From contig JACKHM010000006.1 of the NCBI GenBank assembly GCA_020638995.1, positions 186,001-250,000 on the forward strand: a stretch of 64,000 nt of DNA, given 5' to 3'. Origin of the DNA: Planctomycetaceae bacterium. Lineage in GTDB: Bacteria; Planctomycetota; Planctomycetia; Pirellulales; Pirellulaceae. Position 1 is the stretch's first letter. Each line of letters begins with the position of its first letter. The position numbers and the translations under genes are program-made. Positions 17,160 to 26,248 of this stretch are shown one piece after another. A model generated the notes under the pieces. It made no database searches, was not told the DNA's origin, and was given only the letters and a program-made list of their open reading frames with translations.

Positions 17160-18245
17160 GTGGTGTATCACAAGCCCATTCACATCTTGGCTATCGAAGA
17201 CAGCGAGGTCGATATCCATCGGCTTAGCGCTGCATTGCAGGGAGTTGAACAATTCCCCTTCGAGCTGAGTTTCGAGCGACGCCTCGCCTCCGGATTAGTC
17301 TCGCTTGCGAATGCGACATTCGATGTCGTGCTTTTGGATCTTATCCTGCCGGATAGCGCGGGACTTGAAACCGTAGAGCGTGTTCATCGCGTCGCGCCTC
17401 ACACGCCAATCATCGTGTTAACTCACGTCGATGATGAGTTGAATGCTGTCGAGGCGGTTCGCCGCGGTGCTCAGGACTACTTGTTCAAGGTCCAGCTTGA
17501 CGGCTTGCTCGTCTCGCGCGCGATTCGCTACGCCATGGAACGGAAGCGTGTCGAGCGCGCATTGAATGAAAGTATCGATGCAAGACGCGAACTAGAGTCG
17601 GAGGTGCTACGCATCAGCACTCGTGAACAGCAGCGGATCAGTCAAGATTTGCACGACAGCGTCGGCCAACAATTGACCGGCTTGAGCTACCTGGCACGCA
17701 GCCTGGCGAAGCATATGGCCGATACCTCGCCCTCGCAGGCGGCAGACGCACAAATGATCGTCGAAGGTTTACAATCCGCATTGACCGAGGTTCGCAACGC
17801 GATTCGTGGATTGGCTCCCGTCGAATTTGACTCCGAGGGACTGATGGCCGCGATCAATCAACTTGTGACCACGACCGCCGCTCGCTGTGACACCTTATGT
17901 CAGTTCGTTTGTGATGAGCCGGTCCTAATCGAGAATAACACGACTGCAACGCACTTGTTCCGCATCGCCCAGGAGGCACTGCACAATGCAGTCAAGCACT
18001 CTCAAGCCGAACGAATCCTAGTCCATCTGCGGTACGCCGGCGATCATGTGGTATTGCAAGTTTCCGACGATGGCAAAGGACTAACGATGCACTCGGGCGG
18101 TGAATCGGGTTTGGGGTTGCACATCATGCACTATCGCGCGCGAATGATCGACGCCACACTGGATGTATCCTCAAACTTCAAGCAAGGAACTTGTGTTACC
18201 TGCAGCGTGAAACGGGAGGTCGCTTATGTCGACGACGATATCTAG
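17160..18245 (+). CDS. receiver-histidine kinase hybrid (HisKA_3 type)
   Basis: An N-terminal receiver domain precedes a NarL-partner kinase. With the longer TTG start at 17142 numbering is: receiver IHILAIEDSEVD with D66 (LLDLILPD) and K116; linker coiled coil about 130-165; HisKA_3 dimerisation domain REQQRISQDLHDSVGQQLTG with H171; then HATPase_c (FRIAQEALHNAVKHSQAERI, VSDDGKGL, GLGLHIMHYRA). I prefer GTG 17160, seven bases after GGGAG, which shortens the protein by six residues. No membrane segment or sensor domain is seen, so it is cytoplasmic and driven by phosphotransfer to its own receiver. It overlaps the LuxR-type regulator downstream by 20 bases. Confidence 0.9.
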   Translation: MVYHKPIHILAIEDSEVDIHRLSAALQGVEQFPFELSFERRLASGLVSLANATFDVVLLDLILPDSAGLETVERVHRVAPHTPIIVLTHVDDELNAVEAVRRGAQDYLFKVQLDGLLVSRAIRYAMERKRVERALNESIDARRELESEVLRISTREQQRISQDLHDSVGQQLTGLSYLARSLAKHMADTSPSQAADAQMIVEGLQSALTEVRNAIRGLAPVEFDSEGLMAAINQLVTTTAARCDTLCQFVCDEPVLIENNTTATHLFRIAQEALHNAVKHSQAERILVHLRYAGDHVVLQVSDDGKGLTMHSGGESGLGLHIMHYRARMIDATLDVSSNFKQGTCVTCSVKREVAYVDDDI

Positions 18246-18906
18246 AACAAAGACGCGTCCATACCGAGTTCTGATCGTTGATGACCACGCGCTCGTGCGA
18301 CTGGGACTGACACAATTAATCGCACACGAGAATGACCTTCAAGTATGCGGCGATGCCGGTAACGCAAATGAAGCCTTGCAAAAGATCAAGTTGCTGCAAC
18401 CTCACCTGGTGGTGCTCGACATCTCGTTGCAGCAAGGCAATGGCATTGAATTGACCAAAACTCTTAAGATTCAGTTTCCTGACATCAAAGTTCTCATCTC
18501 GTCGATGCACGACGAGACACTGTTCGCAGAGCGGGCCCTGCGAGCCGGCGCAGTCGGCTATATCAACAAGCAAGAAGCCGCGGACAAAGTCATCGACGCA
18601 ATTCGGCAAGTAATGGATGGGCAGGTCTATCTAAGTGTGGAAATGACGAGTCATTTGCTGCACCGACTGGGAAACCACCGGGAGGACCTGCTTCAACGCC
18701 CTACAGTCGAATTACTTTCGGATCGCGAGTGCGAAGTGTTCGAGCTGATCGGACACGGAATCCCCACTCGCGAGATCGCAAAACGATTGCACTTGAGCGT
18801 CAAGACGATCGAAACGCATCGTGAACACATCAAGGAAAAGCTGGGATTAACCAACGGAGCTGAACTTACACGTCATGCTGTCCAATGGGTGCTAGAAGAT
18901 AGCTGA
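18226..18906 (+). CDS. NarL/LuxR-family response regulator
   Basis: 226 residues. Receiver: VLIVDDHALVRLGLTQLIAH, phospho-acceptor D65 (LVVLDISLQQG), then SSMHDE and INKQEA. C-terminal LuxR helix-turn-helix at about 160-205: LSDRECEVFELIGHGIPTRE, IAKRLHLSVKTIETHREHIK. The start codon lies inside the 3' end of the hybrid kinase gene, so they are translated together and should form one phosphorelay. The target genes are unknown. Confidence 0.93.
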   Translation: MSTTISRTKTRPYRVLIVDDHALVRLGLTQLIAHENDLQVCGDAGNANEALQKIKLLQPHLVVLDISLQQGNGIELTKTLKIQFPDIKVLISSMHDETLFAERALRAGAVGYINKQEAADKVIDAIRQVMDGQVYLSVEMTSHLLHRLGNHREDLLQRPTVELLSDRECEVFELIGHGIPTREIAKRLHLSVKTIETHREHIKEKLGLTNGAELTRHAVQWVLEDS

Positions 18907-18952
18907 CGCATGAGGGCGAACCTTGACGCGAATTCAACTTCGTACGGGCGAC

Positions 18953-19300
18953 CTACACCAGAAGGCTGATCAAGGAAAGTTGTCGAACGTCGAGCCAAAT
19001 GTCATTCGTTGCCGGCGTGGAATCCCGAAACTCCTGAGAGGAGGATTTACCGTCGGAGTAATCCCGGTCGTAGTTGCTCTTCATTTTGAAGTCCCGTTTG
19101 GCATCTGTACCGCCGTCACTCTCAAACGCGCCGTCAGTTGTTCGGCGGTCGGGCTGATCAAAGTCCGTAGGGCGATTCACGCTCGATGGTATGGCGGTCC
19201 CGGATGCAGTGGCGAGGACAGCCAACCCAACTAATACTGCCAAGGCAATCTGAATTGGATCCCACCGGTGAGTCCCAGTGATGTGGGCAATTCGTCTCAT
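18953..19300 (-). CDS. hypothetical protein with one N-terminal membrane segment
   Basis: 115 residues, ATG at 19300 preceded by AAAAGGAG at good spacing, which is the main support. A hydrophobic segment at about residues 16-34 (IQIALAVLVGLAVLATASG) is followed by a hydrophilic, Asp/Ser-rich tail (FDQPDRRTTDGAFESDGGTD). No family recognised. A 53-residue Cys-containing ORF lies 83 bases upstream on the same strand and may share its transcript. Confidence 0.5.
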   Translation of the reverse strand: MRRIAHITGTHRWDPIQIALAVLVGLAVLATASGTAIPSSVNRPTDFDQPDRRTTDGAFESDGGTDAKRDFKMKSNYDRDYSDGKSSSQEFRDSTPATNDIWLDVRQLSLISLLV

Positions 19301-19383
19301 GGCATCACTCCTTTTGTATTCGAGTGCGGCAACTTTGCCGTAGCGGTACGTTTATGCCAAACTGACGTGAACCCGCCGCTGAG

Positions 19384-19545
19384 TCATGCCTTGGGAAGCG
19401 GCGACACCGTGTTATCAAGTCGATCGCGACACGGCTTTTTCCGGTCATGCAACTCGCAGGCAGAGCAAACTTTCTTGCCCCGCAGCAAAAATACAGTTCC
19501 TGCCTTCACTAAGATTGACTTTCTTCGTCCAATATTAAGCTTCAT
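19384..19545 (-). CDS. 53-residue protein with a CxxC...C motif
   Basis: ATG at 19545, preceded by TGAGGTAA seven bases upstream. The protein starts MKLNIGRRKSILVKAGTVFL, then RGKKVCSACELHDRKKPCRD, and ends PLPKA at a TGA. The CSACELHDRKKPC arrangement of three Cys and one His could bind zinc. The basic N-terminal half suggests a nucleic-acid contact, but this is speculative. It is too short for confident coding assignment; the ribosome-binding site and motif are the evidence. Confidence 0.4.
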   Translation of the reverse strand: MKLNIGRRKSILVKAGTVFLLRGKKVCSACELHDRKKPCRDRLDNTVSPLPKA

Positions 19546-20013
19546 CGCGTTACCTCACCAAAGAACTCCGTTGCTTGTGATCTTATTCCACGGCAATTTC
19601 GGCGGTATCAGGCGAGAAATGCTTTTGGGATCGGTGATGCACTCGCCTTAGAATCGGGGATTCCCTGACTCGCACAGCAGCAAAGCCCCAACTTGAGCGA
19701 GTGGAACGCGTCGTCCGTCGGAAACTAGTTGTCGGTCATTCGCCTAGTGCCGTAACCGAAGAAAGATCCTCACGAGCGATCGAATAATCTCTGCACTTGG
19801 CCAAAATCCGGTGAAGTTACTTGCAGAACCGGTCGGAATTGCTAGGCTAACGTGAGATTTGTCTGAGATCTCAGATCTGCGGCACATCTCTGACACACGA
19901 AAATTCGGAGTTCGTTCGCGCCGGTCACATCGACGAGTCAGTGCCCTCACGACTTTGGCTATCGCTGTGATGGCGGTACATCAACATGAATAGCCGAAGG
20001 AGAATTAAGAGCG
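19546..20013. other. regulatory/intergenic region upstream of the 20-30 kb gene run
   Basis: No gene recognised. It holds the palindrome at 19863-19874 and, at 19995-20005, the GAAGGAGAA ribosome-binding site of the first gene. I could not choose a promoter with confidence. Confidence 0.4.
19862..19876. promoter_or_regulatory. palindromic putative operator (copy 1)
   Basis: CTGAGATCTCAG at 19863-19874 is a perfect 12-bp palindrome, extended to 14 bp by flanking T and A. The 14-base string CTGAGATCTCAGAT also occurs, on the minus strand, directly upstream of the GntR gene at 46.9 kb. It lies about 140 bp before the first gene of a six-gene run. Operator function is inferred from symmetry, repetition and placement. 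Confidence 0.5.
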
Positions 20014-22626
20014 ATGATGATAAGTTTGCGATATCCTTCTCTCTGCATCATCGCGATTTTCGGAGTTACGTCCCTCGCTGACGCGCAACAAACGAGACCG
20101 ATCGCTCTTTATGACTTCAATGAGGACGGCGGTGACACGCTGCGAGACGTTTCGGGTGTTGGCAATCCGCTGGACTTGAAGGTCGAAAATTCCGCAGCCA
20201 TCCGGCGCGTGAAGGGCGCGATCGTAGTTCAATCGAACGCATTGATCACATCGCTACGTCCTGCCAAGAAGCTGATCGACGCGATCAAGAAGTCGAATTC
20301 AATTTCAATCGAAGCCTGGCTGAGGTCAGCGAACGACTCGCAAGCCGGTCCATCGCGAATCGTCTCCATCTCAGCGGACCCCAGCAACCGCAACGTCACG
20401 CTGGGGCAAGACAAAGACTTTTATGACGTACGTCTGCGTACCACCGGCACCGACCGGAACGGCTTGCCTTCAACAAACAGTCCCAAAAGGTCGCTTCAAA
20501 CCAAACTCTCTCACGTGGTCTTCGTTCGCGACGCAGGGGGAACGACGACGATCTACGTCGACGGTAAGCAAGTCGCCCGCGGAAAGGCGAGTGGCAACTT
20601 TAGCAATTGGGACGGTAGTTATCGGCTTGCGTTGGCGAATGAGATGACGAAGGATCGACCATGGATTGGCGAGTTGCATCGTGTGGCGATCTATGATCAA
20701 GCACTCGCGCGTCAAGAGGTAGAACGCCTGTTCGCTGCTGGTGTTGAGACGCTGTACGCTTTCCCGCCACAGGCAGGCGTAGCGAACTTTCCATCCCAGA
20801 CGTTCAACATCCATGTTGCTCCGCTGCTCGCAAAGCATTGCCTCGAGTGCCACGATTCAGCAATCCGAAGTGGCGGACTCGACCTGTCGAGAAAATTGGC
20901 AGCTTTCAGCGGTGGCGATAGCGGCAAAGTGATAGAGCCCGGTAACTCCGGCGATAGTTTGTTGTGGGATTTGATCTCGTCCGACGAAATGCCTAAGGGG
21001 CGGGCGCCGCTGTCACCCAGCGAAAAGGCGACCTTGCGTAAATGGCTGGATTCAGGGGCGGAATGGTCTGTGGAATTGATCGATCCCGCAATCTATAAAC
21101 ACGCAGTTCATTCCGGCGACATTTGGCTACAGCGGTTAACGATTGCGGAGTATATCGAAACGGTTCGTGGCACGGTCGGAGTTGACATCGCAAAGGAGGC
21201 TCGTGAACTTCTGCCTCCAGATATGCGAGCCGACGGCTTTAACAATACATCCTATAACTTGGGAGTTGACCTCAAGCATGTCGAGGCTTACGGCAAACTG
21301 GCCGCAATCATTGTCGAACGAATGGACGTCTTGAAATTTGCGGCGAGGTTCTCCAAGAGCACTAAGCTGTCAACCGACGACACGATGCGCGAGCACGTTG
21401 CTTCCATGGGGAAATGGCTGCTACGTGGGCCACTCGACGAGCGGGATGTCAATAACTTCAGTGGCATTGCGACAACGGTTGCCAGTGCCGGCGGTGACTT
21501 TAAACAGGCGATGACTTATGTCATCGAAGCCATGCTTCAGTCGCCACGATTCATCTATCGCATCGAAGACCAGCGAGGCGGCGGCGCCGTGCGACCCGTT
21601 GGATCCTATGAACTCGCGTCCCGTCTGAGCTATATCTTGTGGGGAGCGTCACCTGACGAGGAACTTATGCGTGCTGCGGATAGCGGAGAGTTATCGGAAC
21701 GCGGCAAAGTTGAGGAGCAAGTCCGTCGGATGCTGAATGACTCGCGAACGGTCGAACGGTCATTACAGTTCGTTTCGCAATGGTTGGACCTTGAGCGACT
21801 AGACAATTTACGTCCAGATTCCAAGAAGTTTCCAGACTGGGATGCGCAGCTTGCCGCAGACATGCGAGCAGAAACCTTGGCGTACTTTCGAGAAGTCGCC
21901 TGGATTCAGAATCGACCACTTTCCGATCTGCTTAACGCGCAATTCACCTTCGCAACCCCGCAGTTGGCCAAACACTATGGCTTCGAGCCGACCGGCACGA
22001 CGATATCGCGGTACGATGTGTCTAAAGTACCGGGGCGTGGCGGATTGCTGACGCAGGCAAGTGTATTGACGGTGGGCGGTGATGGCGCGTCGATGGTATC
22101 GCGAGGGCTGTTTGTCTTGCATGACCTACTGCGCGGCACGATCAATGCACCTCCGCCGTGCGTAAACACGACACCGCCGCCGACCAAAGCGGGTCTCACC
22201 CAGCGTGGAATCGCGGAAGCAAGAATTGCAGACGTGAATTGTGGTGTCTGCCACGTGCGATTCGAGCCTTTGGCGTTCGGTTTGGAGAAGTTTGATGGGG
22301 TCGGCGCTTATCACGAACGGGACATATATGGCAACGTGTTGCGTGACGACGGCGAGCTTCTGTTCCCGGGCGAAGCGAAGGCGGTTCCTTACGCTTCATC
22401 GGCGGAACTAATGGATTTATTGGCGGCCAGCGAGCGGGTTCGCGAGAGTCTGACTTGGAAGGTTACCCAGTTTGCACTAGGCCGGCCTCTCGATGCAGCA
22501 GACGCGCCCGAGATCGCAAGAATTCACATAACCGCTCAAAAAGACGGCGGTACTTATACCAGCTTGGTCACCGCAATCGTCATGAGCGATTTAGTGCAAC
22601 TCATTCGAACGGAGAAACAGGAATGA
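20014..22626 (+). CDS. LamG-planctomycete cytochrome c-DUF1592 family protein
   Basis: 870 residues with a signal peptide (about 1-25). Domain order: a LamG/concanavalin-like domain at about 28-235 (IALYDFNEDGGDTLRDVSGV, IYVDGKQVARGKASG); a planctomycete-type cytochrome c segment at about 265-350 with haem motif CLECH (APLLAKHCLECHDSAIRSGG, MPKGRAPLS); then the DUF1592/1588/1585 block (FIYRIEDQRGGG, SRLSYILWGASPDEEL, FVSQWLDLERLDNL, GLLTQASVL) with a second haem motif CGVCH, ending FALGRPLDAADAPEI. Extracytoplasmic. Such proteins always pair with DUF1552 or DUF1501 partners, here overlapping by four bases. The reaction is unknown; a role in redox-linked breakdown of polymers is suspected. Confidence 0.88.
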   Translation: MMISLRYPSLCIIAIFGVTSLADAQQTRPIALYDFNEDGGDTLRDVSGVGNPLDLKVENSAAIRRVKGAIVVQSNALITSLRPAKKLIDAIKKSNSISIEAWLRSANDSQAGPSRIVSISADPSNRNVTLGQDKDFYDVRLRTTGTDRNGLPSTNSPKRSLQTKLSHVVFVRDAGGTTTIYVDGKQVARGKASGNFSNWDGSYRLALANEMTKDRPWIGELHRVAIYDQALARQEVERLFAAGVETLYAFPPQAGVANFPSQTFNIHVAPLLAKHCLECHDSAIRSGGLDLSRKLAAFSGGDSGKVIEPGNSGDSLLWDLISSDEMPKGRAPLSPSEKATLRKWLDSGAEWSVELIDPAIYKHAVHSGDIWLQRLTIAEYIETVRGTVGVDIAKEARELLPPDMRADGFNNTSYNLGVDLKHVEAYGKLAAIIVERMDVLKFAARFSKSTKLSTDDTMREHVASMGKWLLRGPLDERDVNNFSGIATTVASAGGDFKQAMTYVIEAMLQSPRFIYRIEDQRGGGAVRPVGSYELASRLSYILWGASPDEELMRAADSGELSERGKVEEQVRRMLNDSRTVERSLQFVSQWLDLERLDNLRPDSKKFPDWDAQLAADMRAETLAYFREVAWIQNRPLSDLLNAQFTFATPQLAKHYGFEPTGTTISRYDVSKVPGRGGLLTQASVLTVGGDGASMVSRGLFVLHDLLRGTINAPPPCVNTTPPPTKAGLTQRGIAEARIADVNCGVCHVRFEPLAFGLEKFDGVGAYHERDIYGNVLRDDGELLFPGEAKAVPYASSAELMDLLAASERVRESLTWKVTQFALGRPLDAADAPEIARIHITAQKDGGTYTSLVTAIVMSDLVQLIRTEKQE

Positions 22627-24050
22627 CGAACCGCAGAATCACACGTCGCACGATGCTTCACGGTACCGGGGCGATTGCCATTGGGTTGCCGTTGCTCGAA
22701 GAGATGGTGATTTCGTCGGCCAACGCCGCATCGCAGCCCGACGTACCGGTTCGAGCGTTCAATGTCTTCTTTGGGTTGGGAATACCGGCCCCGCTTCAGG
22801 CTGAAGGGTTTGACGGAGTGCTCGAACCGCTTCAGCCCTTGGACGACAAACTGCTAATCATGCGCGGTGTCGATCATGTGCGTGCTGACGAAAAGGGTGT
22901 CAACGCGCACTACGATGGTGCTTCCGCGGCGTTCACGGCGGAACCGCCTGATGGCGAGGCGAAGGCGGGTGGAGCTTCGATCGATCAGATGATCCGTCGA
23001 GCCCATTATCCCAATGGCTTACCGTCCGGGATGGTACCGACACTCGTGGCTGGAACATTTTTCCGTCGCAGTCGCGTCGGACGCTACGTACATAGCTACA
23101 ACCCGGACGGTACAGTGGCCGCCACCATGCAAGAAAAGCCACGAGACTTGTTCGACCGCGTCTTTGGAACCGTTGCAGTATCCGGCGACGCTGCTGACGC
23201 AAAGCAGCAGCGATTAAAACGAAGTGTGCTCGATGCCGTGACTGAACAATATAAGTTTTTTACGGGCTCCAATTCGCCACTAGGCGCGACATCAAAGGCC
23301 CGCGTTGCTGAGCATCTGGAGCGCATTCGTGAATATGAGCAACGGGCGTATTCCATGACACACAAAGTAGCCGGCGCTCCCGACCTGCCGTCGGAATCAA
23401 AGTTACTGCATGGCGGCGAAGCCGATCCCGGAGGCATGGGCATCGATATCACACTCGATGACCTTTCGTCGGAGTGGCGGCTGATGGCCGATTTGTACGC
23501 ACTGGCGATCGAAACAGATCGAGTTCGGTTCGGCGCTTTGACATTCCTCGCGGCCGGCGAACGCATTCGGCTAACCGGTAACTATGAGTACGAAGGTCGG
23601 ATGCGATTTAAGTTTGATGATGCTGCTCAGCACAAGGCCTCTGGCGACAAAGGTTGCAGCCACGAGTGGTGGCACAAGTTCAATGAAAATAAGAAGAATG
23701 AGCAGCTGCGTGCTCATGCGCACATGAAGATGCGTGAAGTCGCCTACTTCCTTCAACGGCTCGACGGCAAAGAATCCGTTGAAGCGAATGGTAAGTCGAT
23801 TTTGGAGAACTCGTTGATCACTATTTCAACCGAATCGGGCGATGGTCGTCACAACGATGTGAAACGCGAGCTGACGGGTGTTTTTCACGCCATTACGGGC
23901 GCCGGTGGCCGTTTCAAGACGGGACAGATTGTGGACGTCAATGCCGAAGGTCTTGATGTCTACAACACGATGCTGGCCGGAATGGGAGTTTCGGAAAGAC
24001 TTGGTCCTGAGAAACGCAAGGCAATGGCTATCGACACCATTCTCGCTTAA
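22623..24050 (+). CDS. DUF1552 family secreted protein
   Basis: 475 residues from the ATG at 22623, which overlaps the TGA of the DUF1592 gene (ATGA). Twin-arginine-like signal NRRITRRTMLHGTGAIAIGL. Family features: RAFNVFFGLGIPAPLQAEGF, LLIMRGVDHVR, SIDQMIRRAHY, SEWRLMADLYALAIETDRVR and ISTESGDGRHNDVKRELTGV. DUF1552 shares the alkaline-phosphatase-like layout seen in DUF1501; its substrate is unknown. The preceding gene is its standard partner in planctomycetes and acidobacteria. Confidence 0.88.
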   Translation: MTNRRITRRTMLHGTGAIAIGLPLLEEMVISSANAASQPDVPVRAFNVFFGLGIPAPLQAEGFDGVLEPLQPLDDKLLIMRGVDHVRADEKGVNAHYDGASAAFTAEPPDGEAKAGGASIDQMIRRAHYPNGLPSGMVPTLVAGTFFRRSRVGRYVHSYNPDGTVAATMQEKPRDLFDRVFGTVAVSGDAADAKQQRLKRSVLDAVTEQYKFFTGSNSPLGATSKARVAEHLERIREYEQRAYSMTHKVAGAPDLPSESKLLHGGEADPGGMGIDITLDDLSSEWRLMADLYALAIETDRVRFGALTFLAAGERIRLTGNYEYEGRMRFKFDDAAQHKASGDKGCSHEWWHKFNENKKNEQLRAHAHMKMREVAYFLQRLDGKESVEANGKSILENSLITISTESGDGRHNDVKRELTGVFHAITGAGGRFKTGQIVDVNAEGLDVYNTMLAGMGVSERLGPEKRKAMAIDTILA

Positions 24051-24063
24051 TTACCAGCGATCG

Positions 24064-26229
24064 ATGGCCATATTTGACACAATCTTCATTCGGGCGACCT
24101 GGACAATGAACCGACGTCGTGTGTTGATGGGTGCGAGTTTCCTCATCTTGCTTTCGCAGTGGCTGTTTGAGGTGAAAGCGGCGTGGCCGATCCCAGCTTG
24201 GGAATCGGTCCATCCGCGGGCCGCCATGCTTGACGAGCAGCAGCTTCGAAAAGCACGAGACTACGCGCAAACAGGAGGCGGCTCGGGATACATCACTCGA
24301 GGTGGCAAACTCGTGATGTCGTGGGGCGATCCGGATAAGCGGTACGATCTAAAATCGACTACGAAATCGTTCGGTGCGACTGCGTTGGGAATTGCAATTC
24401 TCGATGGCAAAATCGCACTGAGCGATCTGGCAAAGCAACATCACCCAACCTTAGGCGTACCGCCGGCAAGCAACAGTCAAACCGGCTGGATCGATCAGAT
24501 CACCATCCTGCATCTGGCGACACAGACAGCAGGATTTGAAAAGCCCGGAGGATACGAGAAACTATCGTTCGCACCGGGGACGAAGTGGGCGTATAGCGAT
24601 GGTGGACCAAATTGGTTAGCTGAATGCGTGACGCTGGCCTACCGCCGAGACGTCAACGATCTGATGTTTGAACGCGTGTTTACGCCGTTGGGAATCCAGC
24701 CGTCGGATCTCGTGTGGCGTGGCAATAGTTATCGTGAGAAGACGATCGACGGCATTCCTCGGCGGGAGTTTGGTTCGGGGGTCAGTGCCAATGTCGATGC
24801 CATGGCAAGGCTTGGGCTGCTCTATTTGCGCCGCGGGATGTGGGATGGGAATCGCATACTCCCGGAAGAGTTCGTCAAACAGGCCAGTTCGACGGTGGCT
24901 GCTGTCATTGGACTGCCCGAAGTCGACCCGAAAAACTATGGCAACGCTTCGGATCACTACGGGTTGCTGTGGTGGAACAACGCGGACGGCACATTGGCTG
25001 ACGTCCCTCGCGATGCCTACTGGACGTGGGGTCTGTACGACAGTTTGATCGTCGTGATTCCCAGTCTAGACATCGTTGTGGCCCGCGCCGGTCAACCGTG
25101 GAAACGGAATGGGACCGGCCACTACGATGTGCTGGCACCTTTTCTGGGCCCCATCGTGGCTGCGACGAAGTACACAGAATCGTGCGGGGCCGCAGAAGAC
25201 ATTCTAGAACGCGGGCCCGGTCCGAAACGCACGCTTCCATTGAAATCTACGACAAGTACGCCGCCCTATCCGCCGAGCCCGATCATTGCGAAGGTGGAAT
25301 GGGCGCCTGCGGAAACAATCATTCGTCAAGCACGTGGTAGCGACAATTGGCCTCTGACGTGGGGCGACGACGGCAACCTTTACACCGCGTACGGTGATGG
25401 GAGAGGCTTCGAACCGTTGATCGACAAAAAGCTAAGCATGGGCTTGGTACGTATCAGCGGAACGGCCGACAAGTTTGCGGCGGTCAATCTGCGTTCACCG
25501 AGTTTCGAGTCACAAGGCGATGGAGCACGTGGAAAGAAGGCGAGTGGGCTACTGATGGTCGATCGTGTGTTATACGTATGGGCGCGAAACGCGGATAATT
25601 CACAATTGGCGTGGTCATCGGATTATGGCAAGACGTGGACCTGGAGTGATTGGAAGATGACCGAGAGTTTTGGTTGTCCGACGTTTCTGAACTTTGGGTG
25701 CAATTACGACGGTGCTCGCGATGAGTTCGTGTATCTGTACTCGCACGACAGTGATAGCGCTTATGAACCTGGGGATCGCATGGTTTTGGCCAGAGTCCCG
25801 CGAGACCGACTCCGGCAGCAAGACGCATACGAGTTCTTCACGGGAATGAACGAATCTAACGAGCCGCAGTGGAGTCCCGATGTCGCGGAGCGTTCGGCGG
25901 TCTTCGCGCACGCGGGACGTTGCTATCGATCTGGGATTACCTACAACGCAGCCTTGAAGCGATATCTATGGTGCCAGATCATTCCGGGACCGGACACTCG
26001 ATTCGAAGGTGGCTTTGCTATCTATGATGCTCCCCAGCCCTGGGGCCCCTGGTCGACAGCGTACTTTACGGAGGCGTGGGACGTTGGTCCTGGCGAAACC
26101 GCCAGCATTCCGACGAAGTGGATCAGCGCCGATGGACGGACGATTCATCTTGTATTTTCCGGAGAGGATCATTTCTCCGTTCGTCGCGCGACGTTAAACT
26201 TGACACAAGAAGTGTCCGCCTCCCAATAA
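24064..26229 (+). CDS. serine hydrolase (beta-lactamase fold) fused to a C-terminal propeller-like domain
   Basis: 721 residues from the ATG at 24064; MNRRRV at 24106 is an alternative start. A signal segment (RRVLMGASFLILLSQWLFEV) leads into a class-C beta-lactamase/esterase domain: YDLKSTTKSFGATALGIAIL with the SxxK motif STTK, a YSD in place of YxN (KWAYSDGGPNWL), and GLLYLRRGMWDGNRILPEEF. After a Pro-rich linker at about 405 (STPPYPPSPII) comes a 300-residue region (WPLTWGDDGNLYTAYGDGRG, NSQLAWSSDYGKTWTWSDWK) resembling sialidase/DUF4185-type propeller blades. It sits 13 bases after the DUF1552 stop. Substrate unknown; a two-domain secreted carbohydrate esterase is a guess. Confidence 0.8.
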   Translation: MAIFDTIFIRATWTMNRRRVLMGASFLILLSQWLFEVKAAWPIPAWESVHPRAAMLDEQQLRKARDYAQTGGGSGYITRGGKLVMSWGDPDKRYDLKSTTKSFGATALGIAILDGKIALSDLAKQHHPTLGVPPASNSQTGWIDQITILHLATQTAGFEKPGGYEKLSFAPGTKWAYSDGGPNWLAECVTLAYRRDVNDLMFERVFTPLGIQPSDLVWRGNSYREKTIDGIPRREFGSGVSANVDAMARLGLLYLRRGMWDGNRILPEEFVKQASSTVAAVIGLPEVDPKNYGNASDHYGLLWWNNADGTLADVPRDAYWTWGLYDSLIVVIPSLDIVVARAGQPWKRNGTGHYDVLAPFLGPIVAATKYTESCGAAEDILERGPGPKRTLPLKSTTSTPPYPPSPIIAKVEWAPAETIIRQARGSDNWPLTWGDDGNLYTAYGDGRGFEPLIDKKLSMGLVRISGTADKFAAVNLRSPSFESQGDGARGKKASGLLMVDRVLYVWARNADNSQLAWSSDYGKTWTWSDWKMTESFGCPTFLNFGCNYDGARDEFVYLYSHDSDSAYEPGDRMVLARVPRDRLRQQDAYEFFTGMNESNEPQWSPDVAERSAVFAHAGRCYRSGITYNAALKRYLWCQIIPGPDTRFEGGFAIYDAPQPWGPWSTAYFTEAWDVGPGETASIPTKWISADGRTIHLVFSGEDHFSVRRATLNLTQEVSASQ

Positions 26230-26248
26230 TCGCCCGTGAGTAACTCCG

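Noticed and set aside
19268..19651. 127-codon plus-strand ORF
   Set aside because: No domain or ribosome-binding site; antisense to two small ORFs that have such sites.
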